From Flaveria trinervia (taxonomy: Eukaryota; Streptophyta; Magnoliopsida; Asterales; Asteraceae): a stretch of DNA of 64,000 nt. Below are positions 1 to 13,110 of this stretch, in pieces. Location of the stretch: assembly GCA_025506515.1 (NCBI GenBank), contig CM046452.1:74986376-75050375 (forward strand), in the 5' to 3' direction. The notes beneath the pieces are model-generated. The model worked only from the letters and a program-made list of their open reading frames with translations. It did not search any database and was not told the origin of the DNA. The stretch's first letter is position 1. The number at the start of each line of letters is the position of its first letter. Position numbers and translations under genes: made by a program.

Positions 1-2645
1 ATAAAACCCTAAGTTTGTATTACGGGAAGCTGAATCCTAAAGAACAGACTGTGATTCTTAAAGAACAGAGAGATTGGGAGAGGGTTGTTAGAGTTTTCGA
101 GTGGATGAAATCGCAGCCTGATTATTCGCCCAATGTGATTCACTATAATGTTGTTCTTCGTGCTCTTGGTCGTGCGAGAAAATGGGACGGATTGAGGCGT
201 TGTTGGATTGAGATGGCGGAAAAGGGCGTTTTGCCCACGAATAACACGTATGGGATGCTTGTTGATGTGTATGGAAAAGCGGGTCTTGTGAAGGAAGCTT
301 TGTTGTGGGTTAAGCATATGAAAGTTCGAGGGGTCTTTCCTGATGAAGTCACCATGAATACTGTGGTTCGCGTGTTGAAAGATGGGGGCGAGTATGATAG
401 GGCTGATCGGTTTTATAAAGATTGGTGTGTCGGGAGAGTTGCATTGGATGATTTGGAGTTGGATTCTATGGCGGATTCAGAGTCTGGTTCGGGTTTAGAA
501 CCCATTAGTTTGACCCAATTCTTGTTGACCGAGCTTTTTAGGATAGGTGGGAGAGATTATAAGAAGAGTTTGGTCCGATCTGATACTGAAAACTCGGTTC
601 AAAAGCCTCGCTTAACTGCTACTTACAACACTTTAATTGATTTGTATGGAAAAGCTGGTCGATTGAAAGATGCAGCTGATGTGTTTGCTGAAATGCTTAA
701 GTCAGGTGTCCCTATGGATACGGTTACTTTTAATACAATGATCTTTACTTGTGGAAGTCATGGGAATTTGTCGGAGGCGGAGTCTTTATTGAGTAAGATG
801 GAAGAAAGGGGAATATCGCCCGATACAAAGACTTACAACATCTTTTTGTCTCTCTATGCTGATACTGGCAACATAGATGAAGCTCTTCGTTGCTACAGGA
901 AGATACGCGAGGTGGGTCTTTTTCCTGATGATGTTACTCATAGAGCTGTTCTTCATATTTTGTGTGAGAGAAGATGATTCATGACGTTGAGACCGTGATT
1001 AAGGAAATGGAGAGATCTGGTTATTGCATCGACAAACAATCTCTTCCTATAGTGGTTAAAATGTATGTAGATGAAGGGTTAATTGAACGTGCAAAGTTCT
1101 TATTTGAGAAGTGTCAAAAGAATGGTGGATTGTCATCAAAAACGTACGCTGCTGTTATTGATGCGTATGCTCAGAAGGGACTGTGGGCCGAGGCCGAGTA
1201 TGTGTTCGATTGTGAACGAGAGAAGGATATTGTTGAGTATAATGTTATGATCAAAGCGTATGGGACCGCAAAGCTTTATGATAAAGCTTTTTCATTGTTC
1301 AAAGGCATGAAAAGTCAAGGGATTTGGCCTGATGAATGCACATACAACTCTTTGATTCAGATGTTTTCTGGGGGTGAATTGGTCGATGAAGCAAGAGACC
1401 TTCTAAGTGAAATGCGGGAATCGGGCTTTAAACCCTCATGTTTGACGTTTTCTAGCGTCATTGCAAGTTATGTTCGTTTAAGCAGGCTTCCTGATGCGGT
1501 TGAGATGTATCAAGAAATGGTCAAATCCGGGGTCAAACCGAATGAGGTTGTGTTTGGTTCTTTAATAAATGGATTTGCAGAAACCGGTGAACTTGAAGAA
1601 GCTCTTCGGTATTTCCAGGTTATGCAAGAATCTGGATTGTCGGTCAACCAAGTAGTGTTGACTTCTTTGATCAAGGCATACAGTAAAGCTGGAATCGTTG
1701 AAGGAGCAAGAACGATCTATAAGAAGATGAAGGAACTACCAGGGGGTCCTGATGTCGTGGCATCAAACAGCATTCTCAATCTTTATGCCGATTTGGGTAT
1801 GGTTTCAGAAGCCAAATTGATATTTGACTATTTACAAGAAAACCATCAAGCAGATGCAGTTTCTTTTGCAACAATGATGTATGTTTATAAGAACATGGGC
1901 ATGCTCGATGAAGCCATACAAGTAGCAAAAGAGATGAAAGATTCGGGCTTATTAACCGACTGCCCTTCATTCACCAAGGCAATGGCATGCTATGCCACAA
2001 GCGGAATCTAAACGAGTGTGGTGAAATGCTGCATGAAATGATAGTAAATAAAAATTTATCACCCTCAACCGGAACATTCAAAGTATTATTCACCGTGTTG
2101 AAAAAAGGCGGGATTCCAAGTGAAGCAGTTGAACAGCTTGAGCTTGCTTATCATGAGAGTAAACTGTACGCCAAACAAGCTGTTGTGACATCTGTCTTTT
2201 CTGTAGTCGGTCTGCATACGTACGCGTTGGATTTTTTTCAAAATTCCATAAAATTTGAGACGGGTTTGGATCTTTTTGTATATAATGTTGCGATTTATGT
2301 TTTTGGGGGTGCGGGAAGAATTGATGATGCACTAAAGATGTTCATGAGGATGCAAGATGAAGGTATGGAAGCAGATGTTGTAACTTACATATATCTGGTG
2401 GGTTGTTACGCGAAAGCTGGTATGTTGGAAGGGGTGAAGCGCGTATACACAAAACTAAAATATGGTGAAATTGAGCGGAATGAGTCTCTATTTAATGCGA
2501 TTATAGAGGCTTATAAGTTTGTGAACAGGCATGATCTTGCAGAACTGGTAATCAGGAGATGAACTTGGGTTCTGATACAGAACCGTTGTCAAATTCGGAG
2601 AATGAAGATGACCCAGATGAAACATCTGTAAGTTTATCTGTATGA
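1..2645 (+). CDS. Pentatricopeptide repeat (PPR) protein, At1g73710-like; 5' end outside window, three frameshifts
   Basis: PPR proteins are helical-repeat RNA-binding proteins, usually of mitochondria or chloroplasts. Three overlapping frames (to 977, 974-2011, 1987-2562) form one continuous series of about 35-residue repeats with typical words such as 'TYNTLIDLYGKAGRL', 'VEYNVMIKAYG' and 'GPDVVASNSILNLYADLG'. From memory the order and spacing match Arabidopsis At1g73710 closely. After a third shift near 2556 the frame continues into a short acidic tail (SENEDDPDE) and stops at 2643-2645. The frame is open from base 3, so the true start lies left of the window; the TTG at 15 is not a start. 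Each break is a -1 shift that restoring one base in a short homopolymer would cure (near 976 AA, near 2002 AAA, near 2556 GGG), and no in-frame stop is seen otherwise. It is either a very young pseudogene or an intact gene with assembly errors. PPR identity is near certain; the organelle target cannot be judged without the N-terminus. Confidence 0.9.
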
Positions 2646-3133
2646 ATAGCTTTGTGCACTATCACAGGCATGCAAATGGGTAAATTATGATTTAGATTTG
2701 GGTATTATGTCTTTACATGTTGCTTATATTTGATGGAAAGCAATGTATATAATATTTGTATAATTTTTTAAAAAGCTTATGGTTGGCAATATATATGTAT
2801 GTATGTATGTTAGTTATTTACGGAAGTTAACCTGTCCCAACTTGTTCTCGTTAAACTGTTAAAATGACTCGTTTTGACTCGAACAAATTCTGACTATTAC
2901 GTGGTCAACCTTGATGTTTAGCTATATTCCACGAACCGAGATCATCAACCACCAATGAGGGATCGAGGGATATACATACACCCCTTACACTACTCGGCCC
3001 AGAATTCAACAAACCTTACGCATGACCCCCTTTTGACCCGGTTAATGAATCCCGAAACTTACTTTTGGCTTCTGTCTTCCATGAAATAAACTTGTGGGCA
3101 CACGAGTGATAATTCATGGCACCACTTAAACCC
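2646..3133. other. 3' flank of the PPR gene, no gene seen
   Basis: AT-rich sequence with a short (TATG)n run near 2793-2810, followed by moderately GC-richer unique-looking DNA. I see no conserved reading frame. The first part probably holds the 3' UTR of the PPR gene. Confidence 0.5.
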
Positions 3134-4163
3134 GAGAAAATTACAAAAATAGTTCTTGTTGTTTGATCATATTGCAAGTTTGGTCCTCAGATTTTAAAAA
3201 TTACAAATTTAGTCCAAACATTTGAAAGTTTATTGCAAATTTAGTCCCCACCGTTAGTGTCCGTTAGTTTTTAAAGATCTAGGGGCTAAACATGCAATAT
3301 GATTAAACCATAGGGGTTAATTGTGTAGTTTGCTTAAAAAATTGAAAAAAATTGAAAGTCAAATAAAATTTAAATGAAATTAAATCAGACATAAGAAATT
3401 CAAATAAAAATCAATAATAAATTTCAATAAATTTTAAAAAATAAAATAAGACTTAAAAAATCAAATTAATTCAAAATCAAATAAAGTAAAAATAAAACGT
3501 ATGTAAAAAAGAAAATGATAAGTATTGAAAAAGAAGTATGTGATTAAAGTAAAAAAGTAAATAAAAAACAAATAAAAATTAAAAATATAATCGAATAACA
3601 TTTATAAAATTCAAAATAAATATTCAAAAAATCATATTAAAGTTAAATAAAATATAAAACGGTTCGATTTCATTTTTTGTTTTTTAGATTTATACTTTCA
3701 TAAGGTTTTTGTATTCTTCGATTTAAAAATAAATATGAACTTCGCAAAAATAAATATATAAAAATTAAGCATACTTCTCATTTTCTCATTTTTTTATTGT
3801 TTATATGCATTGTTACTTTTATTTACTTTTTAAATTTGGTTTAATTTTTAACCTTTACTCTATTTTTGAACGATTATTGAATTTCTTTATTAACGTTCAT
3901 ATGAATCTTTTATATTTACTTTTTTAATTTTTATATGTTTTTTAGTTTTTTTTTAATTTTTTTGAGAAAATTGTGCAATTGGTCCTTATGGTTTGACCAT
4001 GTTGCTATGTAGTCTCCAGATCGTTAGAACTAACGGACACTAACGGTGGAGACTAAATTTGCAACAAACTTTTAAATGTTTGGACTCAATTTGCAATTTT
4101 TAAAATTTGAGAACCAAACTTGCAATACGTTCAAACCACACTGACTATTTTTTATAAGTTTCT
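3134..4163. mobile_element. Non-coding long inverted-repeat (foldback/MULE-like) element
   Basis: The left arm (about 3134-3335) and right arm (about 3964-4163) are inverted copies of each other, for example 'ttgcaagtttggtcctcag' on the left against the reverse complement of the right arm near 4105-4125, and 'ccaccgttagtgtccgtta' near 3249 on the left against 4028-4046. Each arm is itself a hairpin: its outer half (near 3150-3190) is roughly complementary to its inner half (near 3275-3335). The 630-bp core is extremely AT-rich and has no reading frame. No clean target-site duplication was found, so the superfamily is uncertain. Confidence 0.7.
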
Positions 4164-6250
4164 TCGTAAACCAAACATTGGAGCCACTCGGGTTTAGATT
4201 AGAAATGAGTTGATATGAATAAGAGCACCTCCAACAGTGCCCTAAATACAACAGACAAACTCCGCATGGGCTATGGTGTGCGTCGGAGGCCCTCATCCAT
4301 TTAGGGCTCATCTGAGATTTTGAACACGGGCGAATAGGTGATTGTGATGCCCTCTCTCACATCCCTCTCACACCAACATATAGGTCTAATAAATATCTTA
4401 TGATATATGTAGAGGTGTTAAGAAATGATTTAACAGTGAAGTAAAAATGAAGGTTTGAAAAGATCAGTGAAAATCTAATGTATATTAGTTAAATTGTCAT
4501 GTTTGTGTATTTGTGAACTTTTGTTTCTTCTAGCATTTGAGATGCTGCTAACACGTTGAAGTTTATGGATCGGGATTGAGGTGACGTGTCAAACCTATAA
4601 ATCCATTTTTAACTAATATAGAATAATGAAAAGTAATTACGGTGTGTACTATGCAGAGTTTTGCAAATGTAGTAACATAATATAAATTGCATAGACATGA
4701 AGAGGTTAAATTAAAGATAATGGCATTTGAATTGAAATCTGGTTCCTCGTTGATGTTCTATGCATCCCTTACAACAAAAATCGGTGAAATTAATGTTTGT
4801 CTTACCATTTCAGGTTTTTGAGAGGTGAATGCGTATGAGTTGATCATAGGTTAAAAGTTTAAAACCAAACACACAATGTTTTGGTATTTAAATTTGTATT
4901 GACTCAGTATAAATAGTTTGATTTTCTATTATTAAAAAAATGGCTCAGTCTTATTTGAGTTTACTGTGAGTTAACTGTCGAATTTGGACGTGAGTGAATT
5001 TAAACTAGTTTTAATTAATATTTCCAGTTATACTTTGGGTACTTGGGTTAGAACAGATATTATGAATGATTTAGTTTTTATATTACAATAATGGACAACT
5101 TTATTTATTGAAATGTAACAAAGAGTGAAGCATTATATATATAAAAATATTAAAAGATACATTTAAGGTTGGTTTTAACATCAGCTATTACGATTATGTT
5201 ACACGTGTAACCATAATAAACAATAAAATATATTATAAACTATGATACTCAAACTATCATTTCTCAATCAATTATGCTATTTTGAATTATTTCTGTTTCA
5301 GTTATGGTTTAATATTTAGTCTTTTTTTATCTTTACATATATGTTAGAATGTAATATTTCATGGTTTTGTAATTTGGTTTTTTAACTTTATATTTTAAGA
5401 TGTAAGGTACATAACTTGGAATAACTAAATAAATGTTTTAAATGAGATTCCTTTTTACTATTTTTTAACAATATTTTTTTACAATTAAATATCATCAATA
5501 TTTTATTTGTATGTACGCATTATTTTTGTAAGTGACAAACATCATACCACCAGACCATTAGATTTTTTAACTCCCTTTAATAATTTACTATTTTTAACAA
5601 CATTTACTTATACGTAAATATCATCGATCTTTTACTTGTATGTACACATTATTTTTGTATATGACAAACATTATACTATTAGACCGTTAGAATTTTTGTA
5701 CCCGCATGATAATTTAGGGGTTATTTATGCTCTGGTACTATAATAATCAGTGTTATAAAAATCGGATTAGTCAACCGATTAATCGGCTATTAGTCGGGAA
5801 TCAAAGCCAATAATCGCTAGTCGGTAAAATTGGTCCAAATCGGGAAAAATAGGCCCTAATTAGACCGAGTCGGCTTTAATCGGCCTCTATTATGCATTTT
5901 TACAGATCCAGCGAGATACCGGTAGGATTCTGGCGAAATTCAAAAATTCCGATGAAAATTTTGAAATTCCCCGGCAAGATTTGTTTATATACATAAAACT
6001 AAACATATTTATAAAAGTTACATATAAAAATGTCTACGCATATATATACAAATGAAAATTATATATAAAAATTCTAAACCGATTAATCTCCGGTCCTCAC
6101 TTCACTGTCCGACTAGCAATTTTGATAATAAATGGTCTAAGAATTTTTAATGTGAACTTAAATTCATGTAACTTGAGCTAATGTAGTGATTTAGACCGTA
6201 AAAACAGATGTTCACATAAAAGGATAATAGTTTAAGAGCTAATATGAACA
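4164..6250. other. AT-rich intergenic DNA with a degenerate repeat at 5757-6115
   Basis: No reading frame with recognisable similarity. Around 5757-5890 the words 'cgattaatcgg' and 'tagtcgg' recur, and a related 'accgattaatctccgg' occurs near 6077, suggesting an old non-autonomous transposon with related ends. The last part, before 6429, holds the promoter and 5' UTR of the next gene. Confidence 0.4.
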
Positions 6251-6428
6251 CTAGAAGAAAGTAAAGGGTAAGATTTGCAATTTATGGTATCAGAAGCATA
6301 CAATTCCATCAAGCACACATCTTCATCTTCTTCGTGTTCAAACATCACTCTCTTCCCCCCAAAACCACCACACCACCGGCCGATCGATCGGAAAAACAAA
6401 GGTTCAGAGCTTCTAAACGCCATCACCA

Positions 6429-8359
6429 ATGGCGGCTCGTCAAGCTGCAAGCCTACTCCGTCTCTCCTCTCATAGATCGGCTCCTCAAGCCGCTTCCCTC
6501 ATCCAGCGCCGCGGTCTCGCCGGAGCCGCCGGTACGATACATCTAGTTTTTATCTCTCAAACGATTGTCATGTGATTGCTGAGGTTTTGTTTTAGTTTGA
6601 TGTGAAATGAGATTGAGATGTTGATGACGTGATGTGAGTGATGGTGTTTGTTTGCAGATCATCATGGACCTGCGAAGGTTGACTTCTGGAAGGATCCGAT
6701 GAGTCCGTCTAAGTGGAAGGAAGAGCATGTGAGTCTCCAGTGTTTTAGTTTGATGTGTGATTTGAATGTGATTTTGTTGTGTCGGGGTTTTCAAATGTTA
6801 TTGATTTTGATTCATGTGTCTAGGGCCGAGGGGTGTTTATTGGACTGATAGTGATATGCACATTGCGTTGTAGTTACTTTTCTGCTACGGTTAGACCTCT
6901 GTGATTGATGTGAACAGACAAAATATTAGAGAAAATCACAAAGTAACTGTTTTTCTGCCTTGGTGAGTGTTTACCACCCACAAAAGTGGTGTGAGTTCAA
7001 ATTCTTGCACTTTTCACCTCTGTATTGATGTGAGTAAAACTGTTTTTAAATTAAAGTATAAGAGAAACTCAGAAAGTAATATAAGAGAAAGTCACAAAGT
7101 AACTATTTTTCCAACCATTAGTCCATTACCTGATAGTGTGGTGGTATGGTGTTTGCTACCCACGAAAGTGGTGCGAGTTCAAAAGTGGTGATATATGTTT
7201 TCTTCAGTAGCTTTGTTGGTATATTTTGTTTGCTGTCAACGTAAGATATGCTGGAATTGATCTGGGTTTGTGGGTTCCTCAAGTTTTTGACCTATTTTGA
7301 GATACTAATTGTGCATTTTGCTGTTCATCTTACATTGCTTAGAGAATTAACGTATTTAAATAACTATTCTTTTAGTTTTCAGTAGTCATTGGTGGGATTA
7401 GGCGTTACATAAAATTGATGTTAAACAAAAAAAGAAAAAAAAGAAAAGGTATTTTTCTGAATGTGTAATAACGTTATACTCATGTCAAAGCAATTTCAGG
7501 TATATACCCACGAGATATGTGAAATTTTGGTCACGCGTATACTTACTTGCATAAACACTGAATATTTTCATTCTATAAGCGAATAAGAATGCATATGCGA
7601 ATCTGTATGCAACAACAATACATATGTGAATCTATATGTGATATGGTGTCCCGAATTGAAACTTGATATGGTGTCATGAATCTACACGCAATTTGTTTTG
7701 GTGTATCATGTTAGTTTAAGGCATTAGTGATGGGGAAAAGTCTACTACATGAGTAAAAGTAGGTACAAGCATCTCATGGCTTAACAACACACTCAGAAAT
7801 ATGTCTACTTTCGTGATTTTCTCTAAATATAATCCTCAAAAGACACGCAGAATGAATATTGATGCTGTACCAGAAGTTTGAAATTTAAGTATGAATCCAT
7901 TTTAACTATCAGCTGATAAAGATCCTTGGTGTCTCATTCATGACCTTTATAGTGTATATATTACAATATTTAGAGTCCATTAGCCCGTAAATTATTTGGT
8001 TATAATCTTATAATTCTCAATTCTGTATATATTTATATGTGTTCTGAAAAAAATCAGTTCTTACTAAATATTACTGTGGTTATTATATGATCTTATCTCT
8101 TTGCAGTTTGTCATCATCTCTTTATCTGGCTGGGGATTGTTAATCTTTGGTGGATACAAGGCTTTTTCAGGAGGCAAGAATAAAGATGAGGTATACTCGA
8201 GTTTGTTTAATTCATTAGTTTTTATTTTGCGTCATATAACTCTTTTCAAAAACCTATTGTGGCGGCAACTCTAATTACTAAAATGTGCAAATGTTGTATA
8301 ACATAGAAGGAGATTTGATTCTTGTCATGTTTGTGTGGCAATAATAGGTGAAGCAGTGA
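6429..8359 (+). CDS. Small mitochondrial single-pass inner-membrane protein, 4 exons, 89 aa
   Basis: Exons are 6429-6531, 6658-6728, 8107-8190 and 8348-8359. All introns are GT-AG (donors GTACGA, GTGAGT, GTATAC; acceptors TTTGCAG, TTTGCAG, AATAG) and the phases agree. The product starts MAARQAASLLRLSSHRSAPQ, an Arg/Ser/Ala-rich stretch without acidic residues, typical of a mitochondrial presequence, and 'RRGLAGAA' looks like a processing site. It continues with 'DHHGPAKVDFWKDP' and 'SKWKEEH', then one membrane segment (about residues 59-78, 'FVIISLSGWGLLIFGGYKAF') and a basic tail. The layout is that of a small accessory subunit of a plant respiratory complex; I cannot name the subunit. Most of this gene lies outside long open frames because its exons are short. 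Intron 2 is 1.4 kb and rich in repeats. The gene structure is solid; the function is inference. Confidence 0.8.
6925..7190. repeat. Direct duplication in intron 2 of the small mitochondrial-protein gene
   Basis: Two related blocks (about 6925-7010 and 7080-7187) share 'aatcacaaagtaactgttt'-like starts and 'accacccacaaaagtggtgt' / 'ctacccacgaaagtggtgcg' ends followed by 'gagttcaaa'. The 'gcgagttcaaa' word resembles a Pol III B box, so this may be a degraded SINE present twice. That reading is weak. Confidence 0.45.
7229..7389 (+). repeat. Copy 1 of a ~160-bp segment also present at 8399-8564
   Basis: It begins 'tgctgtcaacgtaagatatg', passes through 'gggttcctcaagtttttgac' and 'aattgtgcattttg', and ends in a 'ttttcagtagtcat' tract. 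The same order of words with small indels is found downstream of the stop codon of the same gene, in the same orientation. Confidence 0.75.
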
Positions 8360-8398
8360 ACTAAGAGATTGAAGTTTGTTCCTGATGCTAATAAATTC

Positions 8399-8564
8399 TT
8401 TGCTGTCAACGTAAGAATTTTCTGGAATTTATCTTGGGTTTATGGGTTCCTCAAGTGTTTTGACCTATTTTCCAGAGAATAATTGTGCATTTTGTCATTT
8501 TATTTTACATTGCACAAAGACGTTACATATTTTAATTACTATCTTTTCAGTTTTCAGTATTCAT
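8399..8564 (+). repeat. Copy 2 of the 7229-7389 segment, in the 3' UTR region
   Basis: It lies 40 bp after the stop codon of the small mitochondrial-protein gene and carries 'tgctgtcaacgtaagaattt', 'gggttcctcaagtgttttga', 'aattgtgcattttg' and 'ttttcagtattcat' in the same order as copy 1. It probably forms part of the 3' UTR. Confidence 0.75.
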
Positions 8565-8712
8565 CTGAGTTATGCTCTAGAATCTTAATTTTAATTAGTA
8601 GATTCGATAATCAGTTCTGAACAGCGTCTACATTCGAGTTCAACACTCACCAGAATTTGAAATCAGGAAAACATTACTTCTAATCAGAATACAATCGAAA
8701 GATCTGTTGAAA

Positions 8713-10996
8713 TCACTCTTCTGTTTCTTCCTTGTAATCTTGATCTGCTTCAGAGACATTTCTAGAAGAATCCAAATCTGCTTCAGTATCCGTCTCCGTT
8801 TCATCTTCATCCATCCTGTCAGCTTCACTTCTGGTCTTGTTAGCTTCATGATGAACTTCATCAATTGAATGGTTTATAGACCTAAATGGTGTGCCTTCTG
8901 TTGGGCCTTCATCGTTTGCTTTCAGTTGACTTTTTTCATTTTGACTATCTTTGGTAATCAAGCTCTTGTCCCTTTGGCTTGAACCATTTCCATTTTGCCC
9001 ATCATTACGACCATAAGTGGCATTGTGCATTTCAATCTTTGCATCATCTTTATGATCCTTTGAACCCGCAAGTTTCTCATCTTTAGGCTTTTGAACTTCG
9101 ACATCAGGGTCTATGACCACATTGGTTAAGTTGACCGCGGGAATTGATGGGTCATCAGAACTCACGGACCAGATCTTAGGTGGAGTCTGCAAGCTACTTT
9201 TTAAATCTTTGATTTCGGATTCTTTGCTTTTGATCTGGTTCTGCTTTTCGTCAATTGCCAACTCCAGAACCCGTTGTTCATCTCTCAAGGAACCGATGGT
9301 GGATCTCATCTCCATGATCTTGTTACTGAGTTCAATCTTCTGGGTTGCAAGGGAGTATAATTTTGCATTCAAATCTTGATTCTTCTTCTTGTTTTCTTTT
9401 GCATATTGCCTTTCCTTCTGCTATCAATGGCACATAAGATAGTGTTGGTATAATAATAGTAATCACTTCTCCCAAAACCGGTCCAACTCAGTGGCGGACC
9501 CGGAAGTTTTTTTATGGGGGTCGGTTTATTTTTTTCAGAGTCTATTGGCTATAGTAAAAAATAAATTCTTTTGGTATGATTCGGGTTGGATTGTTTTTTG
9601 TCGAGTCGGATCGGGTCACACATTAAAAGATAAAGTCAAGTTAAATATCAAAATAACATAACAAAAGTACTTAAATAGTCATTAAAATTACATAAGATAA
9701 ATAGAATATTTATAAAGTTGTTCTCTACGAGTTTTTATGTTTTGAAATCTATTCATTACATCATTAAGTTGAATATTTTGAAGTAAGTCTTTTTTAATAT
9801 AACAAAACAATTATCGCTTAAATTTTCATCTCCGGTCTTATTATGCAAATTGGACTTCACATACTTTATTGCCGAAAAAACATCTTTCTACACTTGACGT
9901 TACAACAGGTGATACGGGAGCTGACTTCAATAAATGGTACACCAACATGAAGATGTTTTTTTTGTTGCAACCATCAGTTGTACAAGAGTATATAGTCCAT
10001 TCAAGTTGTAAAATCGTGTATCTTTTTTTAGATTATCAATGTAAGTCAAGAGTTTAATCTTAAGTCTTCTTTTATCATCTTCATTAATTTAATGGTGGGT
10101 ATTGAGCAATTGGGTAATAAAAATTGGATTTGGGGTTCAGATATTAACTTATTGGGTAATAATTTGATGGGTTAAATCTAATAAGGTTAATGAACCAAAA
10201 TGATTTTATATTAAGTTTATATTAGTTATTTTGTTATAAATTATTGGTTTATATTTGTAAAAATTTTAAATTTATATTTTTAGGGTCATTGATAATAAAA
10301 AAATACAATAAGGTCGTCGTCAAAATTTCTTGGGGGCCGTTATTAAAATTTCTTAGGGGTCGGTTGAAAATATAACATATACGCTATTAAAAATAAATAA
10401 ATTCATGGGGGTCGGACGGACCCCGACAACAATGGTTGGGTCCGCCACCGGTCCAACTCAACCACGAACTTGTCAGGTATGGGTTGGACCGCTTAGCCCA
10501 ATGATCTAGACCTGTGCTTGGACTGGATTTTTAAAGTTATCTTTTATTTTATTTTTTCTGAAGTATCATTTTCTGATTCATTTTGTTATTATCATTGCAA
10601 GTTCCTGTGAAAAGATACAGTACATATTTTGTTCAAACTTAGTTTTATATGCACACGATTATGTTAACTTAGAAATTAGTTATGACGTATATGGTCTATG
10701 AAACTGGTGTAAGCGGTCAGACCAATGGATCAGTAAACCGGCCGGTTGAATGACCGAGTCGTTTAATAATTTTACTGATTGTGAAATGAACTAACCTGCA
10801 AGAGGAGTTGAAGATTGAGAATTTGGCGATCTTTGTCTTTGATAACAAGGTTAAACAACCTCCTGTTTTTCACCTTCTGAATCACCATCACTCCCATCAA
10901 CCCCACCAAGATCACCACCACCACCACCGCCATTTTCTTCTTCTTCACCCACCGAACACCACCGCAGTTGCTCTCTGGGTGCCCCTTCATCCCCAT
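8713..10996 (-). CDS. Membrane-anchored coiled-coil protein with acidic C-terminus, 2 exons, 301 aa
   Basis: Exon 1 is 10796-10996 and exon 2 is 8713-9417 (stop at 8713-8715). The donor is CAG|GTTAG and the acceptor GATAGCAG, both phase 0. The protein begins MGMKGHPESNCGGVRWVKKK; a second Met two codons on is equally possible. Residues about 22-40 are a Val/Ile/Leu/Met-rich single membrane anchor (MAVVVVVILVGLMGVMVIQ) preceded by basic residues, so the rest may face the lumen or cytosol. From about residue 48 to 125 there are heptad-like Leu/Ile patterns (KDKDRQILNLQLLLQ, IMEMRSTIGSLRDEQ) with high coiled-coil potential. The C-terminal half is hydrophilic and rich in D/E/S/N/K, ending in a strongly acidic tail. 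I do not recognise a named family. The intron (9418-10795) contains a hAT transposon remnant. No frameshift is seen. Confidence 0.75.
9489..10450 (-). mobile_element. hAT (Tip100-like) transposon remnant inside an intron
   Basis: The 13-bp ends are CAGTGGCGGACCC on the left and, as reverse complement, CGGTGGCGGACCC on the right (one mismatch). They are flanked by a perfect 8-bp target duplication GTCCAACT at 9481-9488 and 10451-10458, the hallmark of hAT. The minus strand of about 9715-9930 carries decayed words of the C-terminal dimerisation region of Tip100-type transposases: 'VTSSVERCFF', then 'AIKYVKSNLHNKTGDENL', then in another frame 'NRFQNIKTRREQLY'. The remainder is AT-rich and non-coding, so the copy is non-autonomous. 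The element lies in an intron of the minus-strand coiled-coil gene, in the same transcriptional orientation. Confidence 0.85.
9715..9930 (-). pseudogene. Fragment of hAT-Tip100 transposase (C-terminal dimerisation region)
   Basis: Translating the minus strand gives the family-typical sequence 'VTSSVERCFF' followed by 'VKSNLHNKTGDE', interrupted by a frame change and stops. Only the C-terminal part of the transposase remains; the zinc finger and catalytic core are missing. Confidence 0.7.
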
Positions 10997-11106
10997 GTGT
11001 GTGTGTGTGTGGTTCTTCAGAGGGGAAATGTGGTGGATTGCACAACGTTAAAATGGGATGGGTGAGTAGGGAGGTGCATGGGAATTGTGCCCCAACAAAT
11101 TCACTA

Positions 11107-13110
<2,004 letters not shown>

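Noticed and set aside
974..2562. Reading the PPR frames as three separate genes
   Set aside because: The frames overlap by a few bases and continue one repeat series in the order of a single known protein; frameshifts explain them better.
9869..10057. Plus-strand open frame in the hAT remnant
   Set aside because: The recognisable transposase words are on the opposite strand; this frame is its shadow.
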